Source: Deltaproteobacteria bacterium (lineage in GTDB: Bacteria > Myxococcota_A > UBA796 > CAJQPC01). Taken from it: 61,518 nucleotides of DNA. The stretch's first letter is position 1; each line of letters opens with the position of its first letter. Below, piece by piece: positions 9,012-17,022 of the stretch. Both the position numbers and the translations under genes were made by a program. The stretch is taken from assembly GCA_016717595.1 (NCBI GenBank), contig JADKFE010000043.1, positions 1-61,518 on the forward strand, given 5' to 3'. Below the pieces are notes generated by a model. The model was given only the letters and a program-made list of their open reading frames with translations, was not told the DNA's origin and made no database searches.

Positions 9012-9944
9012 ATGGTCAGCCTCCGCGGAGCCCTCTGGGTCACGCTGCTCGCCGCCTGTGGTGGCCAGCACGTCGTCGTGTCCGAGCCCGCCGCGCCGCC
9101 CGCCGCGGGATTTCTGCTCTCCGTGACCTATGACGATCTCCCGTTTCAGGAGGCCCTCGCCCCGGCGGACGGGGCCTTGGGCGGCACCTCACGGCTGCTC
9201 GCCGCGCTCACGGCGCGGTCGATCCCGGCGGTGGGCTTCGTGAACTGCGACCGGGGCGGCGACGAGGTCCTGCGGCTGTGGCGCGCGGCGGGCCTCGAGC
9301 TCGGCAACCACCAGGCCAACCACGACAACCTCAACCGTGTGCCGCTGGAGACCTGGCTCGACGGCGCCCGGCGCTGCCACGAGGCGCTCAAGGTGTACAA
9401 CCCGCCGCGCTTCTTCCGCTACCCCTACCTCTTCCAAGGAAAGACCGTCGAGGTGCGCGACGCCGCCTACGCCGCGCTCCGGGGAGAGCTCGGCCAGACC
9501 ATCGCCCATGTCACCATCGACAACCACGAGTGGCGCCTCGCCCAGCTCTACTCCGAGGCCCTCGCCGCCGGGGACGTGGCCCGCGCCGAGGCCGTCCGCG
9601 GCGAGTACATCCCCCACCTGCTCGCCGCGACGGCGAACGCCCGCACCGTGGCCCAAAAGAAGCTCGGGCGTGAGGTGGCCCAGGTGCTCCTGCTCCACGC
9701 CAACGCCTTGTCTGTGGAGCTCGCCGGGCCGCTCATGGACGCCCTCGCCGCCGAGGGCGCGCGCTTCGTGCCCTTGGAGCAGGCCCTCGCCGACCCGGTC
9801 TTCTCTTTGCCCGACGCCTACGTCGGCCCGGCGGGCATCTCTTGGCTGTACCGGTTCGAGCCCGTGGTGAGCGCCTGGACCTGGGAGGACGAGACCTGGA
9901 CCGACCTAGAGGCGCGCTACAACCCGCCGCCGCCGCCGCCCTGA
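9012..9944 (+). CDS. Polysaccharide deacetylase (NodB-homology) lipoprotein
   Basis: A 310-residue exported protein. The lipobox LAAC (Cys about residue 16) follows a short hydrophobic stretch. NodB-type motifs are seen: TYDDLP (about 38-43) for the TFDD general-base motif, a metal-binding HxxxH as NHQANHDN (about 98-105), and RYPYLFQ (about 136-142) for the RxPY motif. These predict a metal-dependent de-N- or de-O-acetylase acting on a cell-wall or envelope polysaccharide outside the cytoplasm. The protein ends in a run of six prolines just before the stop. It converges on the acyltransferase gene with a gap of three bases. Confidence 0.85.
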   Translation: MVSLRGALWVTLLAACGGQHVVVSEPAAPPAAGFLLSVTYDDLPFQEALAPADGALGGTSRLLAALTARSIPAVGFVNCDRGGDEVLRLWRAAGLELGNHQANHDNLNRVPLETWLDGARRCHEALKVYNPPRFFRYPYLFQGKTVEVRDAAYAALRGELGQTIAHVTIDNHEWRLAQLYSEALAAGDVARAEAVRGEYIPHLLAATANARTVAQKKLGREVAQVLLLHANALSVELAGPLMDALAAEGARFVPLEQALADPVFSLPDAYVGPAGISWLYRFEPVVSAWTWEDETWTDLEARYNPPPPPP

Positions 9945-9947
9945 CGC

Positions 9948-11171
9948 TCAGCCCGGGGGAGCCTCGCCGACGCCGCCCTTCTGGTGATGAACCCAGCCGC
10001 GGAGGACGTGGCTCCACAACAGCGTGCTCTGGCCCTCGGGGCTGAGCACGAGGGTCTCGTTCGGCGGCAAGAGGCGGAGCTGGTTGCCGATCTCGATGGA
10101 CACCGCCCGGAGCGCGGTGAGCTCGACGCCCCAGCGCTCGGCGCCCGCGGCGTCCCGCAGCGAGAGGCGGGTCTGGGTGAGCACGGCCTCGCCCTCAGCG
10201 ACGGGCTCAGGGCGCTTTTTGCCGCTCACGAGGCGGGTCAAGGTCGCGCGCTCGGCCCGAAGCAGGACACCCTCCGCGGCGAGGCGCTGGGGGTTCACCA
10301 CGGCGGGGGAGCCAAAGTGGCCGTCGATGCCATCAAACGCCCGGGCGATGGACAGCTCCTCCCCCGAGCGGAGATCCTTGAGCCGGGCGTCTACGGTGAC
10401 GAGCCAGGCGCCCCCGCAGGCCGCGCAGCGCGTCTGGCTCATGTGGTCGGGGTTCACGGTGAGCCCGCCCAAGGTGAAGCAGCGGGGGCAGGCCCAGAGG
10501 TAATCCGGCAGGCCGACCGCGCGTCGGCGGCCAAAGGCCGGGCGGCGGGCGCGCACCTCGGGGTCGACGTGAATCTGCTCCCCCACCACGGCGGCGATCT
10601 CCTCGACGCTCATCGACTCCGGGAAGGTGAAGGGCTCGCTGTACTCGACCTCGACGGGCACATAACGAGGGTAGGGGGCCCAGCGCGGCTGCACCAAGAA
10701 GCCGGTCTTGTTGCGCACAAAGACAACCCGGGCGTTGAGCCGCTTGATGAGCGCGCCGATGCCCGCCCGCACCGGGGCGGAGCGGCCATCCCAGGTGCGG
10801 GTGCCCTCGGGGAACATCACGATGACGTTGCCCGCCTGGTAGAGCCGCTCGAGGGTCTCCATGGAGGTGTCGTCACGGACAAACTTCTGTTTGGGGAAGG
10901 CGCCGACGTTGCGGATGAACCAACCCAAGAGCGGCACCCGAAACAGGGCCTCGCTGGCCATATACTTGAGGAACCTGGGCACCGCCAAGCCCGCCCACAC
11001 CGGATCTAAGGCCGAGGTGTGGTTGCCCAAGAGCAAGAACGGCCCGTCTCTGGGCACACGGTCGCGTCCCTGCACCTTGAGGCGGAACACGACGAGGCAG
11101 ACCACGAGGCAGACGCTCCAGGCGAAGGCGTAGAGGATCCGCTGGGCCCAAAGGCGTGGGGTGAACGACAT
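9948..11171 (-). CDS. PlsC-like 1-acylglycerol-3-phosphate acyltransferase with C-terminal zinc ribbon
   Basis: A 407-residue membrane-associated acyltransferase. An N-terminal hydrophobic segment (about residues 12-32) precedes the catalytic NHTSALD (HX4D, about 50-56) and the glycerol-phosphate-binding motif FPEGTR (about 122-127), both standard in LPLAT enzymes of phospholipid synthesis. The unusual part is a region of about 190 residues after the catalytic domain. It contains CPRC and, about 22 residues later, CAAC, which together look like a zinc ribbon, and then a beta-rich tail. Most PlsC proteins stop near 250 residues. ATG 11171 is chosen because upstream codons in the same frame have a basic, low-complexity composition and overlap the divergent promoter region of the TetR gene. 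Confidence 0.85.
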   Translation of the reverse strand: MSFTPRLWAQRILYAFAWSVCLVVCLVVFRLKVQGRDRVPRDGPFLLLGNHTSALDPVWAGLAVPRFLKYMASEALFRVPLLGWFIRNVGAFPKQKFVRDDTSMETLERLYQAGNVIVMFPEGTRTWDGRSAPVRAGIGALIKRLNARVVFVRNKTGFLVQPRWAPYPRYVPVEVEYSEPFTFPESMSVEEIAAVVGEQIHVDPEVRARRPAFGRRRAVGLPDYLWACPRCFTLGGLTVNPDHMSQTRCAACGGAWLVTVDARLKDLRSGEELSIARAFDGIDGHFGSPAVVNPQRLAAEGVLLRAERATLTRLVSGKKRPEPVAEGEAVLTQTRLSLRDAAGAERWGVELTALRAVSIEIGNQLRLLPPNETLVLSPEGQSTLLWSHVLRGWVHHQKGGVGEAPPG

Positions 11172-11250
11172 GGCCGCGTTTATACACCCGCAAGACGCCG
11201 GGCGGGCCCTGGGTTTGTGGGAGCGCGGCGTCTGCGGGTTAAGCACACGC

Positions 11251-11871
11251 ATGGCCGACACCCCACGACGCAGCGCATACCACCACGGCGATCTCCGCGA
11301 GGCGCTCCTCGACGCGGCCGGGGCGATCCTGCGGGAGGCGGGCCCCGAGGCGCTCACCTTACGAGAGGCGGCGCGTCGGGTCGGCGTCACCCACCGTGCG
11401 CTCTACCGCCATTTCCGAAGCAAAGAGGAGCTGCTCGCGGTGATGGCGGCGAAGGGCTACGCCGAGCTGCTCGCCCAGGCGCGCGCGGAGCTCGCCGCCG
11501 AGGCGCGTCGCCCTGAGGACCGCCTGCTCACCATCGCCCGGGTGTACCTGCGCTACGCCGTCGCCGACCCCGCCCGCTACGCCTTGATGAGCGGCGCCAG
11601 GCTCAACGCCGACGGGCGCTTCCCCGAGCTAGAGGCCCAGGTGCTCGAGGGCATCAACCTGCTCAACGCCGAGCTCGAGGCCACGGCCCCCGGCGTCACC
11701 GGCACGGCCATCCGCGACGCCGGGCTCACCCTGTGGGCGGCGATGCACGGCGTGGCCGATCAGCTCAACCAGGGGCGCATCCGCGTGAAGCCCGAGCGCC
11801 TCGACGGCTACAGCCGCGTGCTCTTGGCCCCGGTCGTGCGTGGCCTCGCCGAGACCCTCCGCGGCGCCTGA
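11251..11871 (+). CDS. TetR/AcrR-family transcriptional regulator (WHG-type C-terminal domain)
   Basis: A 206-residue regulator. Residues about 9-60 form the TetR helix-turn-helix; the recognition region is LREAARRVGVTHRALYRHF followed by the conserved KEEL. The C-terminal ligand-binding domain contains WAAMHGVADQL (about residue 170), the signature of the WHG subgroup. ATG 11251 is preferred over an in-frame ATG 90 bases upstream because the shorter start gives the standard TetR N-terminus. Two near-identical palindromes lie 46 bases after its stop, in front of the alpha/beta hydrolase gene, so it probably represses that gene and perhaps the AlkD-like gene. The inducer is unknown. Confidence 0.88.
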   Translation: MADTPRRSAYHHGDLREALLDAAGAILREAGPEALTLREAARRVGVTHRALYRHFRSKEELLAVMAAKGYAELLAQARAELAAEARRPEDRLLTIARVYLRYAVADPARYALMSGARLNADGRFPELEAQVLEGINLLNAELEATAPGVTGTAIRDAGLTLWAAMHGVADQLNQGRIRVKPERLDGYSRVLLAPVVRGLAETLRGA

Positions 11872-11908
11872 GCCCGGCCCCATCCCGAGGGCATCTCAAG
11901 CCGCCCGC

Positions 11909-11936
11909 TTGCGTCAATGTCTCCAGTGGATACAAT
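11909..11936 (+). promoter_or_regulatory. Candidate promoter of the alpha/beta hydrolase gene
   Basis: TTGCGT at 11909-11914 and TACAAT at 11931-11936 are separated by 16 bases. The -10 matches the sigma70 consensus at five of six positions and the -35 only weakly. The -10 is at the junction of the two TetR-type palindromes, which is the position expected for repression by blocking RNA polymerase. The start codon at 11970 lies about 33 bases downstream. Confidence 0.5.
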
Positions 11937-11952
11937 GTCTCCACTGGAGACA
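11918..11952. promoter_or_regulatory. Two tandem TetR-type operators
   Basis: Two 17-bp palindromes of the form TGTCTCCA-N-TGGAGACA occupy 11918-11934 and 11936-11952, with a single base between them. The second is a perfect inverted repeat with 8-base arms; the first has one mismatch in the right arm (TGGATACA). They sit between the TetR gene and the alpha/beta hydrolase gene and overlap the candidate -10. Size and symmetry fit two TetR-family dimers. I see no copy in front of the TetR gene itself, so autoregulation is not evident. Confidence 0.72.
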
Positions 11953-11969
11953 CCAGCCCGGGAGCCCCG

Positions 11970-12863
11970 ATGCAGATCCCCGACGACGTGACCGTCACCG
12001 CCACCCAGCTCTCGGCCTACGACGGCGTGACCTTGGCCGCGGACCACTTCGTGCCCCAGGGCCGCCGCCCCAGCTACGGCGTGCTGATCGCCCCGGCGAT
12101 GGGGGTGCCTCGGGGGTATTACCGCAGCTTCGCCGCGGCCTTGGCCCAAGGTGGCGCCCAGGTGCTCGTGCCCGACTACCGCGGCATCGGCGGCTCGGGC
12201 CCGGCCAAACAGGACGCGAGCCTGCGCCTGTGGGGCGAGGCCGATCTCAGCGCCGCCGCGGCCCGCCTGCGCGCGGAGCTGCCCAACCTGCCGCTGGGGT
12301 ATGTCGGTCACAGCGTCGGCGGCCAGCTCTTCGGCCTCGTGCAAGGCGCGGCGTTTGACGCGGCGTACTTCGTCGCCAGCCAGTCGGGGTATTGGCGGGG
12401 CTGGCCGGGGCTCAGCCGCGTGGGCATGTGGGCGTTCTGGCACCTCGTCGTGCCTGGGCTCACCGCGGGCTACGGCCTGCTGCCGATGAGGCGCTTTGGC
12501 CAAGGCGAAGACGTGCCGCTGGGCGTGGCGCGCGAGTGGGCGAGCTGGGGCAAACACCCCCGCTACATGCGCTCTTACGCCGACAACCACGGCGGCCTGG
12601 GCTACGCGCGCTGGTCGGGCCCGATGCGCCTGATCTCCATCTCCGATGACGGCTTCGCCCCGGCCCCTACGGTGGACGCCTTGGCGAGCTTGTACGAGGC
12701 CGCCCGCACCGACCGCGTGCACCTCACCCCCGAGGGCCTGGGGCTCAAGTCCTTAGGACACTTCGGGTATTTTCGCCCCGCCCACCGCGAGACCCTCTGG
12801 CGCGACGCGGAGTCTTGGCTGCGGACGAATCTTGGCCTACCCAGCGCGGCCCCTCGTGAATAA
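11970..12863 (+). CDS. Alpha/beta hydrolase
   Basis: A 297-residue alpha/beta-hydrolase-fold enzyme without a signal peptide, hence probably cytoplasmic. The oxyanion region APAMGVPRGYYRSFA follows the second strand. The nucleophile elbow is GHSVGG with Ser115. A late Asp (SDDGFAP, about residue 228) and His (SLGHFGYF, about 264) complete the likely triad. This resembles serine-aminopeptidase/lysophospholipase-like hydrolases; the substrate is not evident. ATG 11970 is favoured because it starts right after the operator region and the upstream frame has no coding character. Paired palindromes upstream imply control by the adjacent TetR protein. The AlkD-like gene starts 37 bases downstream and may be co-transcribed. 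Confidence 0.8.
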   Translation: MQIPDDVTVTATQLSAYDGVTLAADHFVPQGRRPSYGVLIAPAMGVPRGYYRSFAAALAQGGAQVLVPDYRGIGGSGPAKQDASLRLWGEADLSAAAARLRAELPNLPLGYVGHSVGGQLFGLVQGAAFDAAYFVASQSGYWRGWPGLSRVGMWAFWHLVVPGLTAGYGLLPMRRFGQGEDVPLGVAREWASWGKHPRYMRSYADNHGGLGYARWSGPMRLISISDDGFAPAPTVDALASLYEAARTDRVHLTPEGLGLKSLGHFGYFRPAHRETLWRDAESWLRTNLGLPSAAPRE

Positions 12864-12900
12864 ACGGCGTGCTCCCTGGAACGTGGAGCCTGGAGCGCCG

Positions 12901-13617
12901 ATGACACTAGACGAGGTGATGACGACCCTGAGGGCCTTGGGCAGCGAGCAGACGCGCAAGACGATGCGTAAACATGGCGCCCCAGACTCTGAAGACCTGT
13001 ACTTCGGCGTGTTGGTGGGCGACCTCAAGCCCATCGCCAAGAAGATCAAGGGGGATCAAGCCCTGGCCTTGGCGCTCTACGACACGGGCAACACCGACGC
13101 GATGTACCTCGCGGGCCTCGTCGCCGATGGCGCCAAGATGAGCCGCGCCCAGCTCAACGCCTGGGCGGAGCGCGCGCCCTGGCAGATGATCTGCGAGTAC
13201 ACCGTCGCTTGGGTGGCCTCGGATCACCCCGAGGCCTGGTCCTTGGCCAACGACTGGATCAACCGCCCCGAGCCCCACATTCAGAGCTCCGGCTGGTCCA
13301 CGGCGGCCTCCGTGCTCTCGATCACCGACGACACCAAGCTTGACCTCGACGCCGTCCGCGCCCTGCTCCGTCGCGCCGTGGCCGAGGTTCACGCCGCCCC
13401 CGACCGGGTGCGCTACACCATGAACGGCTTCATCATCGCCGTCGGCAGCTACGTCACCCCCCTTGGCCCCGAGGCCTTGGCCGCCGCCGAGACCATCGGC
13501 AAGGTGACGGTGAACATGGGCGGCACGGCCTGTAAGGTGCCCCTGGCCACGGACACGATTCAGAAGGTCATCGGCATGGGTCGCCAAGGCAAAAAGCGGA
13601 AGACGGCGATGTGTTAA
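12901..13617 (+). CDS. AlkD-like DNA alkylation repair protein
   Basis: A 238-residue all-helical protein of the HEAT-like DNA alkylation-repair family (AlkC/AlkD type). The family segment reading FGVLVGDLKPIAKKIKGDQ lies at about residues 39-57. The following helical pairs contain W-rich motifs such as ERAPWQMICEYTVAW and the conserved SSGWSTAASVLS. AlkD glycosylases remove bulky or positively charged alkylpurines without base flipping. ATG 12901 is chosen over the longer frame because GGAG lies eight bases upstream and the family N-terminus begins here. It follows the hydrolase gene by 37 bases in the same direction. The Lys/Arg-rich tail fits DNA binding. Confidence 0.75.
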   Translation: MTLDEVMTTLRALGSEQTRKTMRKHGAPDSEDLYFGVLVGDLKPIAKKIKGDQALALALYDTGNTDAMYLAGLVADGAKMSRAQLNAWAERAPWQMICEYTVAWVASDHPEAWSLANDWINRPEPHIQSSGWSTAASVLSITDDTKLDLDAVRALLRRAVAEVHAAPDRVRYTMNGFIIAVGSYVTPLGPEALAAAETIGKVTVNMGGTACKVPLATDTIQKVIGMGRQGKKRKTAMC

Positions 13618-13631
13618 ACACCAGCGCCCGC

Positions 13632-14084
13632 TCACGCCCCCACCACCCCCGCCGCGCGCAGCACCGGGGCGAGCACCCACGGCGGGCCGATCAACAAGAA
13701 GCTCAGGTCGTCGGCGAACGACGGCTTCTTGCCCTCGATCTTGTGGCCGATGAGCTGGGCGATCCACGAGAGCACAAAGATGGCGACGTTCACGCCCAAG
13801 GCCAGGCCGAACCCCAGGCCGCTCAGGGCGATCTGACCGGCCGCCAAGATCGCCGCGAAGGGCAACATCACCAGGCCCAGCCGCACGGAGAGGCGCAGGT
13901 AGAAGCCCAAGGCGACGACGAGCAGCACGAGGCCGAGGTTCAGCGGCCCCAGCGCGACGGCCCAGGCGAGGCCGAGGGTAGAGAAGGCGATCAAGGGCAC
14001 GCAGACGACGTGTACGGCCTTGTTGGTGGGGTTCTGGTGGCTGACGGCGTAGGCCGCGAACCACTCCTCTAGGCTGCGTCTCAC
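13632..14084 (-). CDS. DUF962/Mpo1-like integral membrane protein
   Basis: A 150-residue membrane protein with four hydrophobic segments (about residues 22-40, 45-64, 68-92 and 94-115). The N-terminal sequence SHQNPTNKAVHVVCVPLI matches the conserved H-x-x-P-x-N-x-x-x-H region of the DUF962/YGL010w family. The yeast member Mpo1 is an Fe(II)-dependent dioxygenase acting on 2-hydroxy fatty acids; bacterial members are uncharacterised. GTG 14084 is chosen because GGAG lies just upstream and the GTGA overlap with the preceding CAP-lipoprotein gene makes translational coupling likely. It converges on the AlkD-like gene with a 14-base gap. Confidence 0.75.
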   Translation of the reverse strand: MRRSLEEWFAAYAVSHQNPTNKAVHVVCVPLIAFSTLGLAWAVALGPLNLGLVLLVVALGFYLRLSVRLGLVMLPFAAILAAGQIALSGLGFGLALGVNVAIFVLSWIAQLIGHKIEGKKPSFADDLSFLLIGPPWVLAPVLRAAGVVGA

Positions 14085-15283
14085 GGGAGGCTCCGGTCGT
14101 AGTCGGGGATCGGGGTGGGCTCGCCGTTGGGGAAGCTGAGCAGCTCCCACACGACGAACAGCCGGGGCACGGCGTCGATGGAGGGCTCCAACGCGACGCC
14201 GACGCTCATGTGGGTGCAGGTCTCACACAAGAGGTTGCGGCGGTGGCCCGGGGAGAGCTCCACGAGCGCCTGGGCCTCTTGCCAGGTGAAGGCCGCGGCG
14301 ATGTCCTCTAAGTGTTTGGCTTGAGGGTGAAACCGCGCGCGGGCCAGGCTGGCGACGCCGGGGCTCTGGCCGGGCAAGACGTGGGCGACCTGGCCCCGCG
14401 CGGCCAAGGTGGCGGCGTGCTCACGCGCCAGGGGCTCAAAGGCCGGGAACCGGGTGAGCGGCGGCAGGCCGGCCTGGGCGCGTAGGTCTGTGAGCGCGGC
14501 GTAGAGCGACTCCGCCGCGGCGATGGGGTCCAGCGGCTTGGCGCTCGCCAACGGCAGGGTCTCCGGCGGCGCGGCGGCGGTGTCGACCAGCGCGCTCCAC
14601 AACAAGAGCACCTGGGCGTCCCCCCCGGCGTCGGAGACGACCTCCAGGCGGGTCTCCCCAGGCAGATGAAAGCCGTCGACCCACAGGGCCTCGCCCTGAG
14701 GCATCGGCATCACCCGCACCGGGCCGTCGGGCGGGGCGACGAACAGCGTGAGCGGCGGCAGCTTGACCGTGGCCTCGACCTGCACCGGCAGGAGATCGTC
14801 GGGGGCGAGATCCCGGGGCAGGGGATCGAGCAGGAGCGGGCGGTGGGCGAACCCGGCGATCCAAAGCGTCGTGCCGTCGCTGAAGTTGCGCCGGGCGAGG
14901 GCGAGATCGACGGGCTGGTCACGCTCTAAGGCGGCGTTCGCGAGGGCGTCGGCGAGATCGTCGGGGAACGCGCCGCCGTTGTACTCTCGGGAGAACCGCG
15001 CGAAGCCGGGGTACGCCGCGGCGGTCAGCGCGTCGGCGCTGGCCTCGGGGGAGATGCGGGACGACGGCGCCCGCGCCGCGGCGAGGAGCAGCTCAACGGC
15101 GCGCTGCAGGCCCTCGTCGTAGGTGGCGCTGGGCACACGCTCCAAGAGCCGGGCCACGTCCGCCGGGGGCGTGGCGCCAGGGCGAAAACGCACCTCGACG
15201 CCCCGGGCGGCCACAGGCGCGGGGACAGGCGGGCGGCAGCCCAAAAACAGCAGCGCCAGGAGCGGCGCGACCCCGCGTCGCAT
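14081..15283 (-). CDS. CAP/SCP-domain lipoprotein
   Basis: A 400-residue exported lipoprotein with lipobox LFLGC (Cys about residue 16). The middle region (about 30-265) is beta-rich with no recognised domain. Residues about 270-390 form a CAP (SCP/PR-1-like) domain, visible as ALTDLRAQAGLPPLTRFP, a helix with LAREHAATLA, SPGHRRNLLCETCTHMSVG and a WELLSFP strand. CAP domains often bind lipids or have undefined extracellular roles. It starts at ATG 15283, which shares one base with the stop of the upstream CAP-like gene, and its own stop overlaps the DUF962 start. The three genes thus form one tightly coupled operon transcribed leftward. Confidence 0.75.
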   Translation of the reverse strand: MRRGVAPLLALLFLGCRPPVPAPVAARGVEVRFRPGATPPADVARLLERVPSATYDEGLQRAVELLLAAARAPSSRISPEASADALTAAAYPGFARFSREYNGGAFPDDLADALANAALERDQPVDLALARRNFSDGTTLWIAGFAHRPLLLDPLPRDLAPDDLLPVQVEATVKLPPLTLFVAPPDGPVRVMPMPQGEALWVDGFHLPGETRLEVVSDAGGDAQVLLLWSALVDTAAAPPETLPLASAKPLDPIAAAESLYAALTDLRAQAGLPPLTRFPAFEPLAREHAATLAARGQVAHVLPGQSPGVASLARARFHPQAKHLEDIAAAFTWQEAQALVELSPGHRRNLLCETCTHMSVGVALEPSIDAVPRLFVVWELLSFPNGEPTPIPDYDRSLP

Positions 15284-16392
15284 CAGCTCCCCGCCGCCAT
15301 TCCGAGCACCAAGGTTAACTGACCGTTGGTCAGCTCGGCCCCGACGCCGAGCAAGGTCATGTCGGGGTCCAAGAGCGCGGCCCGAGACGTCGGCGACCAG
15401 AACAGGCCGTCGAGGCAAGACTGCACCGTCGGCGCGCGGCAGCTCAGCTCGGCGACGTCGCCTGTGGGGAACCCGGCCCGGCGCAGGCGCGCCTCGGCGT
15501 CGGCGCTGGGGCCGCCCCCGGCGGCGCGGCGTGTGGCCTCGGACCGCGCCGTGGCGGCGAGCACAGGATCGGTGCTGAGCGTCTGGGCGGCGCTGAGCCC
15601 CCGCAGGCCGTTCACCCCGGCGATGGCGCCGCGGATGGCCTCGCCCACGTCCGCCGGGGGCGCGTCGGGGGCCTCGAAGGGGCCGTCATCGGGGGTTGGC
15701 TCACCGACGTAGATCGGGAGCTGGGCCAAGGCGCGCTCCCCGCCGCCGTCTTGGACTTGGCGAAGCTCGATGACCCACTCGCCGGGCTCATCAAGCGTGA
15801 CGCTGGGGCCGTCGATGAGGCGCAACGAGGGGCTGGCGGCGAGCACCCGCAGGCCCGCCGGGGCCGGGCTGTCGACCTTGACGCCGAGGGTGAGGGTGGC
15901 GCCGACGGCCTGTTCCCGGCGGATCGGCGCCAAGGCCAAGGCGGGCGTAGACGTGAGCCCCACCCACAGATCCCCGGAGCCCAGATCATCCCGCACCCGC
16001 GCGAGGCCGATGGCCTGGCCGGGCTTGAGCGCCGCGCGCAGCTCACTCACCATCGCCGCGGGAAGCTCACCCTCGGTCACGAGCTCGCTGGAGACGCCCT
16101 GAACAGGCCAAGGCCAGCCCGCGCGCACCGCGGCCCAGCGCAGCCCCGATGGATCGAGGCCGCCGCCCGTGGCCAACATCTCAAAGGCCACACCCGCGGC
16201 CGCCCCGGCGAGCGCCTCGTCGTAGGGCAGGTCCCGGGCGGCCCAGGCGATGAGGGGATCCCGGGGCGCGCCCGGCGCCGTGGTGTACACCGGCGCCACC
16301 ACCGCGGGCACAACGGGCGGGCCGAGATCTTCAGGCGGCTTGGTCGTGGTCCCGGGCTTCGCGCAGGCGAGCAGCATGAGCAGGGTGTTCAT
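15283..16392 (-). CDS. Second, more divergent CAP-like lipoprotein
   Basis: A 369-residue lipoprotein with lipobox LLAC (Cys about residue 10), first in a three-gene coupled operon. The C-terminal 125 residues resemble a degenerate CAP domain. GVNGLRGLSAAQTLSTDP parallels the first helix of the neighbour's domain, DGLFWSPTSRAALLDPDMT parallels its SPGHR region, and GVGAELTNGQLTLVLGM gives the closing strand. The canonical His/Glu positions are poorly kept. The N-terminal two thirds are beta-rich and unassigned. ATG 16392 is preferred because it begins directly at the signal peptide; the longer frame adds a basic, non-membrane leader. The two CAP proteins may be partners or products of an old duplication. 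Confidence 0.65.
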   Translation of the reverse strand: MNTLLMLLACAKPGTTTKPPEDLGPPVVPAVVAPVYTTAPGAPRDPLIAWAARDLPYDEALAGAAAGVAFEMLATGGGLDPSGLRWAAVRAGWPWPVQGVSSELVTEGELPAAMVSELRAALKPGQAIGLARVRDDLGSGDLWVGLTSTPALALAPIRREQAVGATLTLGVKVDSPAPAGLRVLAASPSLRLIDGPSVTLDEPGEWVIELRQVQDGGGERALAQLPIYVGEPTPDDGPFEAPDAPPADVGEAIRGAIAGVNGLRGLSAAQTLSTDPVLAATARSEATRRAAGGGPSADAEARLRRAGFPTGDVAELSCRAPTVQSCLDGLFWSPTSRAALLDPDMTLLGVGAELTNGQLTLVLGMAAGS

Positions 16393-16503
16393 CCCGCCAT
16401 CGTATCGTGCTCCCGCACGGCCTGGGCGCGGCGGGATACACTTCCGGCGGACCAGGAGCCGCTCATTCTGCGCCCGTCTGACCACGTTCACGACCTCGCC
16501 GAG

Positions 16504-17022
16504 GTGCGGCTCATCCGCGCCGCGCGCCTCGGCAACGCCGAGTCCTTCGGCGCGTTGTGGGACGCCGAGGTCGATCGCCTGTTCTCCGTGGCCTGCGTGC
16601 TCGTCGCCGACGCCGAGGCGCTCCTCCTGGTGAGCGAGGCGTTTGGCCGCCTGAGCGCACGCCTCGGGCAGCTAAGCTTGCAGCAGCCCTTTCGGGAGCA
16701 GGCCGCCGCGGCCTTGCTCACCGTGACCCTCGCGCGGCTGCGACCTCCGCGCCTGCAGAGCATCCTCCCCGCGCCTGGCCCGCTCTCTCGGGGCGGCGTC
16801 CCCCCGGGCGCGCCCCGAGCGGGGGGTGATCCCGCGGCGCGTGTGGAGGCTGTGGTGCGAAGCGCGAGCGTCCCCCTTCGGCTCATCTGGGCCTTCTCAA
16901 CCCTCGGCGGGCTCAAGGCCCGGCACCTCGCGGTGATCGTGGGTGAGCCCGAGCCCCTGGTGCGGGAGGCGAGATCGCTCATGCAGTACCGGATCATGGC
17001 CGCGATGCAGGGGGATCTGTGA
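16504..17022 (+). CDS. Divergent ECF-like sigma factor
   Basis: About 172 residues. The N-terminal part (LIRAARLGNAESFGALWDAEVDRLF, given here only as a landmark spanning about residues 3-27) follows the region 2.1 pattern of ECF sigma factors. The C-terminal WAFSTLGGLKARHLAVIVG segment resembles the region 4 helix-turn-helix. The usual region 2.4 residues are weak, so promoter recognition may be altered. The start is uncertain. GTG 16504 has no good ribosome site, while AGGAG at 16454-16458 is correctly spaced for an ATT at 16465 or a CTG at 16468. The stop overlaps the next start (GTGA), and that gene looks like an anti-sigma factor, which supports the assignment. Confidence 0.55.
   Translation: MRLIRAARLGNAESFGALWDAEVDRLFSVACVLVADAEALLLVSEAFGRLSARLGQLSLQQPFREQAAAALLTVTLARLRPPRLQSILPAPGPLSRGGVPPGAPRAGGDPAARVEAVVRSASVPLRLIWAFSTLGGLKARHLAVIVGEPEPLVREARSLMQYRIMAAMQGDL

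Noticed and set aside
15751..16500. Long upstream extension of the sigma-like gene
   Set aside because: It lies antisense to the CAP-like lipoprotein gene and has low-complexity Arg/Gly composition.
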